This document shows positions 1-7,556 of a stretch of DNA of 64,000 nt, in pieces. A model generated the notes under the pieces. That model ran no database searches, had not been told where the DNA came from, and was given only the letters and a program-made list of their open reading frames with translations. Both the position numbers and the translations under genes were made by a program. The DNA lies in the NCBI RefSeq assembly GCF_009857475.1, contig NZ_WWCJ01000001.1:450509-514508 (forward strand), read 5' to 3'. Positions within the stretch are counted from its first letter, which is position 1, and every line of letters begins with the position of its first letter. The DNA comes from Pseudoduganella guangdongensis (GTDB lineage Bacteria; Pseudomonadota; Gammaproteobacteria; Burkholderiales; Burkholderiaceae_D).

Positions 1-433
1 CGGCGCCTGTGCGCTGCTGCTGGCGTCCGCCGCCGCCGTGGACAAGTTCGGCCTGAAGCCGCGCGCCAAGGTGCTGGGCATGGCCACCGCCGGCCTGGCG
101 CCGCGCATCATGGGCTTTGGCCCGTCGCCCGCCAGCAAGAAGCTGCTGGCGCAACTGGGCCTGAGCATTGAACAGATGGACGTGATCGAGCTGAATGAAG
201 CCTTCGCCGCGCAGGGCCTGGCGGTCACGCGCGACCTCGGCCTGGCCGACGACGACGCCCGCGTGAACCCGAACGGCGGCGCCATCGCCATCGGCCACCC
301 GCTCGGCGCCTCCGGCGCGCGCCTGGTAACGACCGCGCTGAACCAGCTGGAGCGCACCGGCGGCCGCTATGCGCTGTGCACCATGTGCATCGGCGTCGGC
401 CAGGGCATCGCGCTCGTGATCGAACGGGTCTGA
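1..433 (+). CDS. Thiolase, C-terminal part (3-oxoadipyl-CoA/acetyl-CoA acyltransferase, PaaJ/PcaF type)
   Basis: The gene enters from the left edge; the first whole codon begins at base 2 and about 143 codons are visible. Two thiolase C-terminal signatures can be read: [19 protein letters not shown], holding the catalytic histidine loop, and [10 protein letters not shown], holding the second active-site cysteine. The internal [11 protein letters not shown] stretch is also typical. Thiolases of this kind cleave 3-oxoacyl-CoA with CoA; next to paaY and paaZ the likely substrates are 3-oxoadipyl-CoA and 3-oxo-5,6-dehydrosuberyl-CoA at the end of phenylacetate breakdown. The stop at 431-433 is followed two bases later by the paaY start, so the genes are translationally close. 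The N-terminal half is outside the window, so the exact subfamily is inferred from context. Confidence 0.9.
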   Translation, partial: GACALLLASAAAVDKFGLKPRAKVLGMATAGLAPRIMGFGPSPASKKLLAQLGLSIEQMDVIELNEAFAAQGLAVTRDLGLADDDARVNPNGGAIAIGHPLGASGARLVTTALNQLERTGGRYALCTMCIGVGQGIALVIERV

Positions 434-435
434 GC

Positions 436-1050
436 ATGCCGTGCTACGAGATTAACGGCGTGCGCCCGGTGGTCCATCCCACCGCCTACGTGCACCCGAC
501 CGCCGTGCTGATCGGCGACGTGATCGTCGGCCCGCGCTGCTATGTCGCGCCGCTGGCATCGCTGCGCGGCGACTTTGGCCGCCTGATCCTGGAGGAGGGC
601 GCCAATGTGCAGGACACCTGCGTGATGCACGGCTTCCCGGGCGGCGACACTGTCGTGGAGCAGGACGGCCATATCGGGCACGGCGCCGTGCTGCACGGCT
701 GCCGCATCGGCCGCAATGCGCTGGTCGGCATGAACGCCGTGGTGATGGACAACGCCGTGGTCGGCGCGGAGAGCATCATCGGCGCCACGGCGTTCGTCAA
801 AGCGGGCATGCAGATCCCGCCGCGCAGCATGGTGGTCGGCGCCCCGGCGCGCATCCTGCGCGAGGTGACGGAGACGGAACTGAAATGGAAAGGCTCGGGC
901 ACCCACCAGTACCACGAGCTGGCGGTGCGTTCGGCGCAGACCATGCGCGAATGCCAGCCGGACAGCGCGGCGGCGCCCGACCGCCCACGCATGGAGTGGG
1001 ACAGCTCGCTGCCCATGCACCTGCACAAGCAAGCATTCGAGAATAAATAA
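436..1050 (+). CDS. paaY: Phenylacetate-degradation thioesterase PaaY (gamma-carbonic anhydrase fold)
   Basis: A 204-residue protein made largely of hexapeptide repeats (for example HPTAYVHPTAVLIGDVIVGP near the N-terminus, then VGMNAVVMDNAVVG). This is the left-handed beta-helix of the gamma-class carbonic anhydrase/acyltransferase family; several histidines in the VMHGF and GHGAVLHGC segments could bind the trimer-interface metal. PaaY is known as a thioesterase that removes dead-end CoA esters formed from the oxepin-CoA route of phenylacetate catabolism. The ATG at 436 was chosen because the open frame upstream of it overlaps the thiolase. It lies between the thiolase and paaZ, all on one strand, with 13 bases before paaZ. 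Confidence 0.9.
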   Translation: MPCYEINGVRPVVHPTAYVHPTAVLIGDVIVGPRCYVAPLASLRGDFGRLILEEGANVQDTCVMHGFPGGDTVVEQDGHIGHGAVLHGCRIGRNALVGMNAVVMDNAVVGAESIIGATAFVKAGMQIPPRSMVVGAPARILREVTETELKWKGSGTHQYHELAVRSAQTMRECQPDSAAAPDRPRMEWDSSLPMHLHKQAFENK

Positions 1051-1063
1051 CGGAGACTACGAA

Positions 1064-3109
1064 ATGGTACACACCCTGCAAAGCTTCATCGGCGGCCGCT
1101 GGCAAGGCAAGGAAGCCGCGACCGCGCTGCACAGCGCCCTGGACAACCGCGTCATCTACCACACCCACGCGGAGCAAATCGACTTCGCCGAAGCCGTCCA
1201 CTACGGCCGCAAGACCGGCATCCCGGCGCTGATGAAGCTGGACTTCCAGACCCGCGCCCAGCGCCTGAAAGCACTGGCGACCTACCTGATGGAGCGCAAG
1301 GAAGAGCTGTACGCGATTTCGCACCTGACCGGCGCCACCCGCCCGGACAGCTGGGTCGACGTGGAGGGCGGTATCGGTACCCTGTTCGCCTACGCCAGCA
1401 TGGGCAGCCGCGAGCTGCCGTCGTCCAACGTGCTGCACGAAGGCCCGGCCATGGCGCTGGGCAAGCGCGGCGGCTTCTCCGGCACCCACATCCTGGTGCC
1501 GCGTGGCGGCATTGCTGTGCATATCAATGCTTTCAACTTCCCGATCTGGGGCCTGCTGGAGAAATTCGCGCCGTCCTTCCTGGCAGCCATGCCGTGCATC
1601 GGCAAGCCGGCCAGCGCCACCTCCTACCTGACCGAAGCCCTGATCCGCATGATCAATGAATCCGGCCTGCTGCCGGAAGGCGCGTTGCAGCTGGTCATCG
1701 GCAGCACCGGCGACCTGCTGGACCGCCTGGGCGGCGCCGACGCGGTGACCTTCACCGGTTCCGCCGACACGGCCGCCAAGCTGCGCGCCAACCGCAACCT
1801 GATCGCCAATTCGGTGCCGTTCACCGCCGAGGCGGATTCGCTGAACTGCGCCATCCTGGCGCCGGATGTGACCCCGGACGATCCCGAGTTCGACCTGTTC
1901 GTGAAAGAAGTACAGCGCGAAATGACCACCAAGGCCGGCCAGAAATGTACCGCCGTGCGCCGCATCATCGTGCCGCGCCAGCATGCCGACGCGGTGGCCG
2001 ATAAGCTGCGCGAGCGCCTGGCCAAGGTGGTGGTGGGCGATCCATCGGTGGAAGGCGTACGCATGGGCGCGCTGGCCTCCAAGGACCAGCAGCGAGACGT
2101 CGCCGAGCGTGTGGCGCAACTGGCGCAGGGCAACGAGATCCTGTTCGGCGGCGCGGGCGCGCTGAAGCTGGTGGGCGAGGGCGTGGAAAACGGTTCCTTC
2201 TTCGCACCGACCCTGCTGCTGTGCCGTAATGCCTTGAGCAACGACGCGGTGCACGATGTGGAGGCCTTCGGCCCGGTCAGTACCATGATGACCTACGACG
2301 GCATCGACGAAGCGCTGGAACTGGCGGCGCGCGGCAAAGGCTCGCTGGTGTCGTCGCTGATCACCAAAGACCCCGCCATCGCCGCCTACGCCGTGCCGAT
2401 CGCCGCCGCCTCGCACGGCCGCGTGCACGTGCTGGACCGCGAATCCTCGGTTGACTCCACCGGCCACGGTTCGCCGCTGCCGCAGCTGAAACACGGCGGC
2501 CCGGGCCGCGCCGGCGGCGGCGAAGAACTGGGTGGCATCCGCGCCGTGCGCCACTTCCTGCAACGCGCCGCAGTGCAAGGCTCGCCGACCATGCTGTCCG
2601 CCATCACCGGCGAATACGTGCGCGGTGGCGCCGTGCGCGAAAGCGATGTGCATCCGTTCCGCAAGTGCTTTGAAGACCTGCAGATGGGCGATTCCCTGCT
2701 GACCCACCGCCGCACCGTGAGCGAAGCCGACATCGTCAACTTCGGCGGCATCTCGGGCGACTACTTCTACATGCACTTCGATGAGATCGCAGCCAAAGAC
2801 ACCCAGTTCGGCAAGCGCATCGCGCACGGCTACTTCGTGCTGTCTGCCGCTGCGGGCCTGTTCGTATCGCCGGCGCCCGGCCCGGTACTGGCCAACTATG
2901 GCCTGGACAACCTGCGCTTCATCACCCCGGTGGCAATCGGCGACACCATCCGCGCGCGCCTGACCTGCAAGCGTAAGGTCGACCGCAACCGCACCGACGA
3001 CCAGGGCCGCGGCCAGGGCGTCGTCGCGTGGGACGTACAGGTGACCAACCAGAACGACGAACTGGTGGCCAGCTACGACATCCTGACGCTGGTCTCCAAG
3101 CGCGCCTGA
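1064..3109 (+). CDS. paaZ: Bifunctional oxepin-CoA hydrolase / 3-oxo-5,6-dehydrosuberyl-CoA semialdehyde dehydrogenase
   Basis: A 681-residue fusion of an aldehyde dehydrogenase (about 1-520) and a C-terminal MaoC-type hot-dog hydratase (about 530-681). In the dehydrogenase part Glu256 (PFTAEAD) and Cys295 (AGQKCTAVRR) are the expected general base and nucleophile. In the hydratase part the GGISGDYFYMHFDE segment supplies the Asp566 and His571 pair. PaaZ opens the oxepin-CoA ring and oxidises the resulting semialdehyde with NADP. The length equals that of known PaaZ and both active sites are intact. The start has a GGAG site at 1051-1055. It is the last gene of the phenylacetate run; a convergent gene follows. 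Confidence 0.96.
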   Translation: MVHTLQSFIGGRWQGKEAATALHSALDNRVIYHTHAEQIDFAEAVHYGRKTGIPALMKLDFQTRAQRLKALATYLMERKEELYAISHLTGATRPDSWVDVEGGIGTLFAYASMGSRELPSSNVLHEGPAMALGKRGGFSGTHILVPRGGIAVHINAFNFPIWGLLEKFAPSFLAAMPCIGKPASATSYLTEALIRMINESGLLPEGALQLVIGSTGDLLDRLGGADAVTFTGSADTAAKLRANRNLIANSVPFTAEADSLNCAILAPDVTPDDPEFDLFVKEVQREMTTKAGQKCTAVRRIIVPRQHADAVADKLRERLAKVVVGDPSVEGVRMGALASKDQQRDVAERVAQLAQGNEILFGGAGALKLVGEGVENGSFFAPTLLLCRNALSNDAVHDVEAFGPVSTMMTYDGIDEALELAARGKGSLVSSLITKDPAIAAYAVPIAAASHGRVHVLDRESSVDSTGHGSPLPQLKHGGPGRAGGGEELGGIRAVRHFLQRAAVQGSPTMLSAITGEYVRGGAVRESDVHPFRKCFEDLQMGDSLLTHRRTVSEADIVNFGGISGDYFYMHFDEIAAKDTQFGKRIAHGYFVLSAAAGLFVSPAPGPVLANYGLDNLRFITPVAIGDTIRARLTCKRKVDRNRTDDQGRGQGVVAWDVQVTNQNDELVASYDILTLVSKRA

Positions 3110-3128
3110 CGGCGCTGCTTGTGGCGCG

Positions 3129-3164
3129 CATCCTGGCCGCCGCTGTTAAGCGGCCGCCAGGATG
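3129..3164. terminator. Hairpin between the convergent paaZ and small membrane gene ends
   Basis: Arms CATCCTGGC (3129-3137) and GCCAGGATG (3156-3164) pair and continue inward with five further GC pairs after one mismatch, leaving a TGTTAA loop. It overlaps the last codons of the minus-strand gene ending at 3146. There is no T-tract on either side, so a role in termination is only suggested. Confidence 0.35.
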
Positions 3165-3433
3165 TAGATCGCGCCGGCAAAGCCAAGCACGATCAGGGCT
3201 GCGGCCGTCCATTTGATCTTGTAATGGCGCGCGTGGCAGCGCTGGCACACCCGCATCTTCGCGCCGCCGCCGCTGGCCAGCGGCAGCTCTTCGTAGGTAT
3301 TCCACTTGATTTCGGCGGCGCACAGCGCGCACGCGCCGCGTTCATTGCGGCGCGATCCGCGCCACTGGCGCAAGCGGTCCGCGACCATGGCGGCCACCAG
3401 CAGGAAGCTGATTAACAGGATCAGGATTTTCAT
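3146..3433 (-). CDS. Small membrane protein with a four-cysteine zinc-ribbon-like loop
   Basis: A 95-residue protein of unknown function. A hydrophobic segment at about 2-18 and a second at about 75-94 flank a polar loop that holds two cysteine pairs, CALC and CQRC, spaced like a treble-clef or zinc-ribbon knuckle. The loop should face one side of the inner membrane, with both ends embedded. The start ATG at 3433 lies inside the 3' end of the upstream membrane gene (overlap about 92 bases), so the pair may be translationally coupled. I do not recognise a named family. Confidence 0.6.
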   Translation of the reverse strand: MKILILLISFLLVAAMVADRLRQWRGSRRNERGACALCAAEIKWNTYEELPLASGGGAKMRVCQRCHARHYKIKWTAAALIVLGFAGAIYILAAA

Positions 3434-3791
3434 TGTGCGGCGACTGTATCACAAGCCAGCGCGCGACCGTCCCGGCAGCCAGGCCGGATAGCACCAGCCA
3501 TGGCAGCAGACCGAAGAAGTGCGCGGGCCGGTGGATTGCCGCCAGCAGCGGCGCATACAGCAGCGTCGTCGCCGCGCCGCCGCCCACGAAATAGCGCCAG
3601 CTGCGGATGCCGCGCCAGTTGGCATAGGCGATGCCAGCCGCATACGGCAGCAAGGCTGCCACAAAGGCCAGGATCCACGCCAGCACCAGCGTGGCAGGCG
3701 TAAAGCGCGGCAACACGAAGACCAGCGCTGCGATGGTGACGGCGGCCAGGTAGGCGCACAAGGCGCGCGGGAGGGAGATGTAGTTGTCCAT
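3342..3791 (-). CDS. Hypothetical four-helix membrane protein
   Basis: About 149 residues if started at the ATG at 3791; a GTG three codons further upstream is also possible. Four hydrophobic stretches (about residues 8-27, 33-52, 68-88, 95-112) indicate an integral inner-membrane protein. The last 30 residues are polar and are read from DNA shared with the following small gene; they look less like protein-coding sequence than the membrane core, so the C-terminus may be poorly constrained. Function unknown. It faces away from the lipoprotein gene that begins at 3966, and the roughly 170 bases between them should hold both promoters. Confidence 0.6.
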   Translation of the reverse strand: MDNYISLPRALCAYLAAVTIAALVFVLPRFTPATLVLAWILAFVAALLPYAAGIAYANWRGIRSWRYFVGGGAATTLLYAPLLAAIHRPAHFFGLLPWLVLSGLAAGTVARWLVIQSPHNENPDPVNQLPAGGRHGRGPLAPVARIAPQ

Positions 3792-3965
3792 GGCCGCCAC
3801 GATAGCGGCCCATTGTGCGCCCGGTATGAAACCATTGTGAAGCTGGAAATCGTGCGCAAAAGTGATTTCATGTAGGCGTTGTAGACCGACATTCAGTCCG
3901 TTGATTTGACCGATTTCCGCTGGCTATACTGGTCAATCGCACTTAACTACAACGAGGGGATGAAT

Positions 3966-5369
3966 ATGGGTGGGATCAGGTCGCTGGGCTTGGGAATGCT
4001 GTTGTGTATTGGCTTGGTTGCCTGCGGCGGCGGGGGCGGAGGACCGGCTGTCGTGGCGACAATTGCAGTCGTCAGCGGTAGTGGTCAAAGCGCGCCCGCA
4101 GGCAGCAAGCCGGGGCAAGCGATTGTGCTGGTTCTGCAGGATAGCAGCGGTGGCGCGGTAGGCAATGCCACTGCCACAGCCAGTGTCGCCAGCGGCGGCG
4201 GCTCGCTTGGTACCACCAGTTACACCAGCGACAGCAGCGGCAAGATCAGCATCTCTGACTGGACCTTGGGCAAGACGGCGGGCGACCAGTCGCTGGCCGT
4301 GACGTCAGGAACCGCCAGCGTTACCGTGACGGCGCGCGCCGTGGCGGGCGCACCCGCGAAGTTGGTTGCATTGGCCGACAATGTAGCGAGCGCCAATATC
4401 GGCACTACAGTTGCCGCGCCTGGCGTGACGGTTACCGATGCAAACAATAACCCGGTCGCTGGCGCCAATGTCAGCTTTGCACTGGCGGCCAACCATGGCA
4501 GCCTGGCCGGCGCCACGGCGGTCACCAACGCCGCCGGCGTGGCGCGCGTTCCGGGATGGACGCTGGGCCCTTTGGTCGGCACGCAGAAGCTGGTCGCCAG
4601 CCTGGGCAGCCTGTCGCTGGACATCCCGGTTAATGCGCTGCTGGCAGCAGGCTGCGTGAAGCAGCCGGCTGCCGTGGGCCTGGCGGTGAACGGCAGCTGG
4701 TCTGCCGATGATTGCCTGGATTCCGCACTGGACAAGCGTTACGACGAATACACCCTGAAGCTGGCCAACCCGACCGGTTTCAAAGCCATCCTGAACGGTC
4801 CGGACGGCCGCCAGTTGCGCGTGTTCACGGCGGCGGGCCGGGTGGTGGGCGAGATGCCGAGCGACCCGTTTGCACCTGCCAACGTCAATCCATTGACCCT
4901 GCAGTACACCCTGCCGGCCGGCGATTACCTGCTGCGCGTGTATGCGCCGGATAGCGCCACTACGGGCGCTTACACGCTGAACCTGTCCAGCGATTTCTCC
5001 AACGCCATCACCGACGCCACCTATTGCAGCCCGGTGATCTTCGCGACTTACGGCTCCATCGTCACCCAGGCTTTGACCAAGGCGACCAGCTGCTCCTTCA
5101 TGGGCGATATCGAGGACCGCTACATCCTGCTGATGGAAACCGGCGAAAGCGTGGAGATCAACCTCGAGTCGGCCAAGATTGCGCCATACCTGATCCTGCG
5201 CGACGACCGCACGCCGACCAGTCCGGCCGTGGCGACCAAGCGCCTGACGGCGCCCGGCAAGGCCACCGTGAACTACACGGCAACCTTCAGCGGTTTCCAC
5301 GAGATCATCGTCACCTCCAACACCTTCGTGGAAGAAGGTGCTTACACGGTAACGATCATCAAGCGCTAA
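3966..5369 (+). CDS. Exported lipoprotein with Ig-like repeats and a C-terminal beta-sandwich
   Basis: About 467 residues. A signal sequence ends in a lipobox, GLVAC, and the cysteine is followed by a run of seven glycines, the usual flexible tether of outer-membrane lipoproteins in this group. Residues about 30-220 form two Ig-like (Big_1/invasin-type) repeats, each opening with a segment such as VVLVLQDSSGGAVGNATATA or GVTVTDANNNPVAGANVSFA. The rest (about 225-467) has the FKAILNGPDGRQLRVF and YTLPAGDYLLRVYAPD features of pre-peptidase C-terminal-like domains. GAGGGG at 3954-3959 is too close to the ATG at 3960, so the ATG at 3966 is preferred. Likely surface or periplasmic; ligand unknown. 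Confidence 0.8.
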   Translation: MGGIRSLGLGMLLCIGLVACGGGGGGPAVVATIAVVSGSGQSAPAGSKPGQAIVLVLQDSSGGAVGNATATASVASGGGSLGTTSYTSDSSGKISISDWTLGKTAGDQSLAVTSGTASVTVTARAVAGAPAKLVALADNVASANIGTTVAAPGVTVTDANNNPVAGANVSFALAANHGSLAGATAVTNAAGVARVPGWTLGPLVGTQKLVASLGSLSLDIPVNALLAAGCVKQPAAVGLAVNGSWSADDCLDSALDKRYDEYTLKLANPTGFKAILNGPDGRQLRVFTAAGRVVGEMPSDPFAPANVNPLTLQYTLPAGDYLLRVYAPDSATTGAYTLNLSSDFSNAITDATYCSPVIFATYGSIVTQALTKATSCSFMGDIEDRYILLMETGESVEINLESAKIAPYLILRDDRTPTSPAVATKRLTAPGKATVNYTATFSGFHEIIVTSNTFVEEGAYTVTIIKR

Positions 5370-5386
5370 GCATTCAGGCCTGCAGG

Positions 5387-5441
5387 CCGAACGGATCGTC
5401 GATGGAGTGGGACGGCTGGGTGAACCAGCGCGGTCCCTCTT
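5387..5441. repeat. 55-bp direct repeat, copy 1 (detached 3' end of the M24 peptidase gene)
   Basis: This stretch is identical to 6210-6264, which encodes the last residues of the M24 peptidase on the minus strand. Read on the minus strand, the detached copy would end FGLQA and then a TGA at 5374-5376, whereas the living gene ends FGL-TAA. The two copies are 823 bases apart and bracket one lipoprotein gene. Confidence 0.95.
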
Positions 5442-5549
5442 ACTTTGCCTGCGCCAGCCAGGGAATAACGACAATGTGAGTTTGTGTGATTTTTTGCATG
5501 GTATCGAGCCAGTATGATGCGGGTCCCCAAACATTATAAATTTGCCGGT

Positions 5550-6206
5550 ATGAAGAAAATTGCATTTGCAGTCGCTGTGGCAGCCCTGTTTTCCGGCTGC
5601 GCCACCATCCAGAACATCCCAATGGATCCAGCCTACAGCATGGCGCTCAAGGGCCAGAGCGTCGTCGTGACGGCACGCGCGGAAAAACCATCGTTCAGCG
5701 CGATGACCGCCGGTAAAGCTGCTTTTGCGCTGGTTGGCGCAGCGCTGATGATCAAGGAAGGTAACGCCATCATCAACGACAATGACGTGCCTGATCCGGC
5801 GGTGGCAATCCGTGACGCACTGGCCAAACACCTGGCGGAAACCCGGAATATGAGCGTGGCGCCCGCATTGAACGTGAACACCGACGATGCGCAGCAACTG
5901 GTCGCTGCCGCCAATGGTTCGGCCAAGTATGTACTGGATGTGCAGACCACGGGCTGGATGTTCGCCTATTTCCCGACCGACTGGACGCATTATCGCGTGA
6001 TGCACGGCGCCCAGGCGCGCCTGATCGATGTCGACAGCAAGAAAGTCATTGCCGCCGGTTCGTGCGCGCGCATGCCTGAATCGAACACTAATGCTCCGAC
6101 CTACGATGAACTGGTCAACAACAAGGCGGCAGGCCTGAAAAAAGAGCTGGCGATTGCGACCGAAGAGTGCATCGCCACCCTGAAGAAAAGCATGCTGGCT
6201 AGTTAA
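5550..6206 (+). CDS. Hypothetical lipoprotein carried between two copies of a 55-bp repeat
   Basis: 218 residues starting at the ATG at 5550. The N-terminus has a short charged region, a hydrophobic core and the lipobox LFSGC, so it should be a lipid-anchored envelope protein. The mature part has a hydrophobic glycine/alanine stretch near 55-70 (FALVGAALMIKEG) and ends with a lysine-rich helix. I do not recognise the family. The TAA stop (6204-6206) overlaps the stop of the convergent M24 peptidase gene (6203-6205). The gene fills the 768 bases between the two 55-bp repeats, and its base composition looks somewhat less GC-rich than its neighbours, both consistent with later arrival. Confidence 0.8.
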   Translation: MKKIAFAVAVAALFSGCATIQNIPMDPAYSMALKGQSVVVTARAEKPSFSAMTAGKAAFALVGAALMIKEGNAIINDNDVPDPAVAIRDALAKHLAETRNMSVAPALNVNTDDAQQLVAAANGSAKYVLDVQTTGWMFAYFPTDWTHYRVMHGAQARLIDVDSKKVIAAGSCARMPESNTNAPTYDELVNNKAAGLKKELAIATEECIATLKKSMLAS

Positions 6207-7429
6207 AGCCCGAACGGATCGTCGATGGAGTGGGACGGCTGGGTGAACCAGCGCGGTCCCTCTTCCGACATGTAGAAGTGGTCCTCGTGGCGCACGCCGA
6301 ATTCGCCCGGCACCACGATCATCGGCTCGTTGGAGAAGGTCATGCCCACTTCCAGAGGGGTCTTGTCGCCGCCCACCAGGTAAGGCCACTCGTGGATATC
6401 CAGGCCGATGCCGTGGCCGGTGCGGTGCGGCAGGCCTGGCAGCTTGTATTCCGGGCCAAAGCCGGCCGCCTGCAATGAGCGGCGCGCGGCCATATCCACT
6501 TCCTCGCACGGTACGCCCAGCTGGGCCGCTTCGAAAGCGGCCAGTTGCGCCGCTTTTTCCGCATTCCACACGGCGCGCTGGCGCTCGCTCGGCTCGCCGT
6601 ACACATAGGTGCGGGTGATGTCGGAGATGTAGTTGTGCAGCTTGCAGCCGGTGTCGATCAGCACCGTGTCGCCTTGCTTCAGCGTTTGCACATAGCTCAC
6701 CCCGTGCGGGAAGGAGCTGGCCACGCCGAACAGCACGATCACGAAGTAGGAACCAGCCGGCGCGCCCACCTTGCGGTGCGCCTTGTCGATGAACTCCGCC
6801 ACTTCGGTGGTGGTGATGCCTTCGCGCAGGATGCTGGCGGTGGCGATGTGCACGGCCAGCGTCATGTCCTTGGCGCGCTGCATGAGGGCGATTTCCGCCT
6901 TCGATTTGCGGGTACGGCAGTGCGCGGTCACCGGCTTGGCGTTCTCCAGCGCATAGCCTTCGGCCAGCGGACGGATGCCGTCGAAAATGAAGAAGGCGGC
7001 GCTTTCGTCGATGCCGATGCGCGGCGCCTGCGCGCTGTTGGGCGCGATGCCCATTTTCTTCAGCACGGCGATGAACAGGGCGAACGGGCTTTCATGCTCG
7101 TGCCAGCAGTTGACGGCGCCTTCCACCAGCATGAAGTCTTTCAGCGTGTCTTCCTCGAAGGCGGGGGCGATGTATTCCACGGCGCCGCTGGCCGGCAGGA
7201 TAGCACCCACCATGCGTTCGCTCGGATACCACTTGGTGCCGGTGAAGTAGAGCAGGCTGGAGCCGGCGTTCAGGTAGATGGCGGCAATGCCGTGCTGGCG
7301 CATATAGGTTTGCGCCCTGGCGATGCGGGCCAGGTGTTCTTCCTTCTTGATTGGCGCGGCGCCCGCTGTCATGTCCGACAGGGTTGCCAGTGCCTCTTCC
7401 ATTGTCTTGCCGCCAATACCTACGCCCAT
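6203..7429 (-). CDS. M24 family metallopeptidase (Xaa-Pro aminopeptidase/dipeptidase type)
   Basis: 408 residues. The C-terminal two thirds have the pita-bread fold signatures: DTGCKLHNYISDITRTY for the two metal-binding aspartates, HRTGHGIGLD for the histidine, and SNEPMIV and RHEDHFYM for the two glutamates. The N-terminal 150 residues form the creatinase-like domain. It should release N-terminal residues next to proline or hydrolyse a related bond in the cytoplasm. AAGGAGG five bases before the ATG at 7429 fixes the start. The 3' end has been duplicated or restored around an inserted lipoprotein gene, so the last few residues may differ from those of orthologues. Confidence 0.92.
   Translation of the reverse strand: MGVGIGGKTMEEALATLSDMTAGAAPIKKEEHLARIARAQTYMRQHGIAAIYLNAGSSLLYFTGTKWYPSERMVGAILPASGAVEYIAPAFEEDTLKDFMLVEGAVNCWHEHESPFALFIAVLKKMGIAPNSAQAPRIGIDESAAFFIFDGIRPLAEGYALENAKPVTAHCRTRKSKAEIALMQRAKDMTLAVHIATASILREGITTTEVAEFIDKAHRKVGAPAGSYFVIVLFGVASSFPHGVSYVQTLKQGDTVLIDTGCKLHNYISDITRTYVYGEPSERQRAVWNAEKAAQLAAFEAAQLGVPCEEVDMAARRSLQAAGFGPEYKLPGLPHRTGHGIGLDIHEWPYLVGGDKTPLEVGMTFSNEPMIVVPGEFGVRHEDHFYMSEEGPRWFTQPSHSIDDPFGL
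6210..6264. repeat. 55-bp direct repeat, copy 2 (3' end of the M24 peptidase gene)
   Basis: This copy is part of the functional gene and encodes its C-terminal residues on the minus strand. It matches 5387-5441 without a mismatch; the sequences diverge immediately after base 6264 (5441), and at the other end at base 6209 (5386) apart from chance matches. Confidence 0.95.
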
Positions 7430-7477
7430 ACCGCCTCCTTATAAAACAAGGGGGCAATCATAGCACCGCAGGGACGT

Positions 7478-7534
7478 AAAAAAGCCGGTTATGCAGCTAT
7501 CGTATTGGAGGATGACGATAGCCGCATATCCGGC
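7478..7534 (-). terminator. Rho-independent terminator after the M4 protease gene
   Basis: Arms 7484-7503 and 7515-7534 pair with three mismatches (GCCGG, TATGC/GCATA and GCTATCGT/ACGATAGC blocks) around an 11-base loop. On the minus strand the stem is followed by a run of T (7478-7483), so it ends transcription of the M4 gene. Confidence 0.8.
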
Positions 7535-7556
7535 GCGGAGTAAAACTTACTAAAGC

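Noticed and set aside
4305..6569. A 754-codon minus-strand frame crossing the lipoprotein genes and the 55-bp repeats
   Set aside because: It overlaps three real genes in the wrong frame and has no recognisable protein features.
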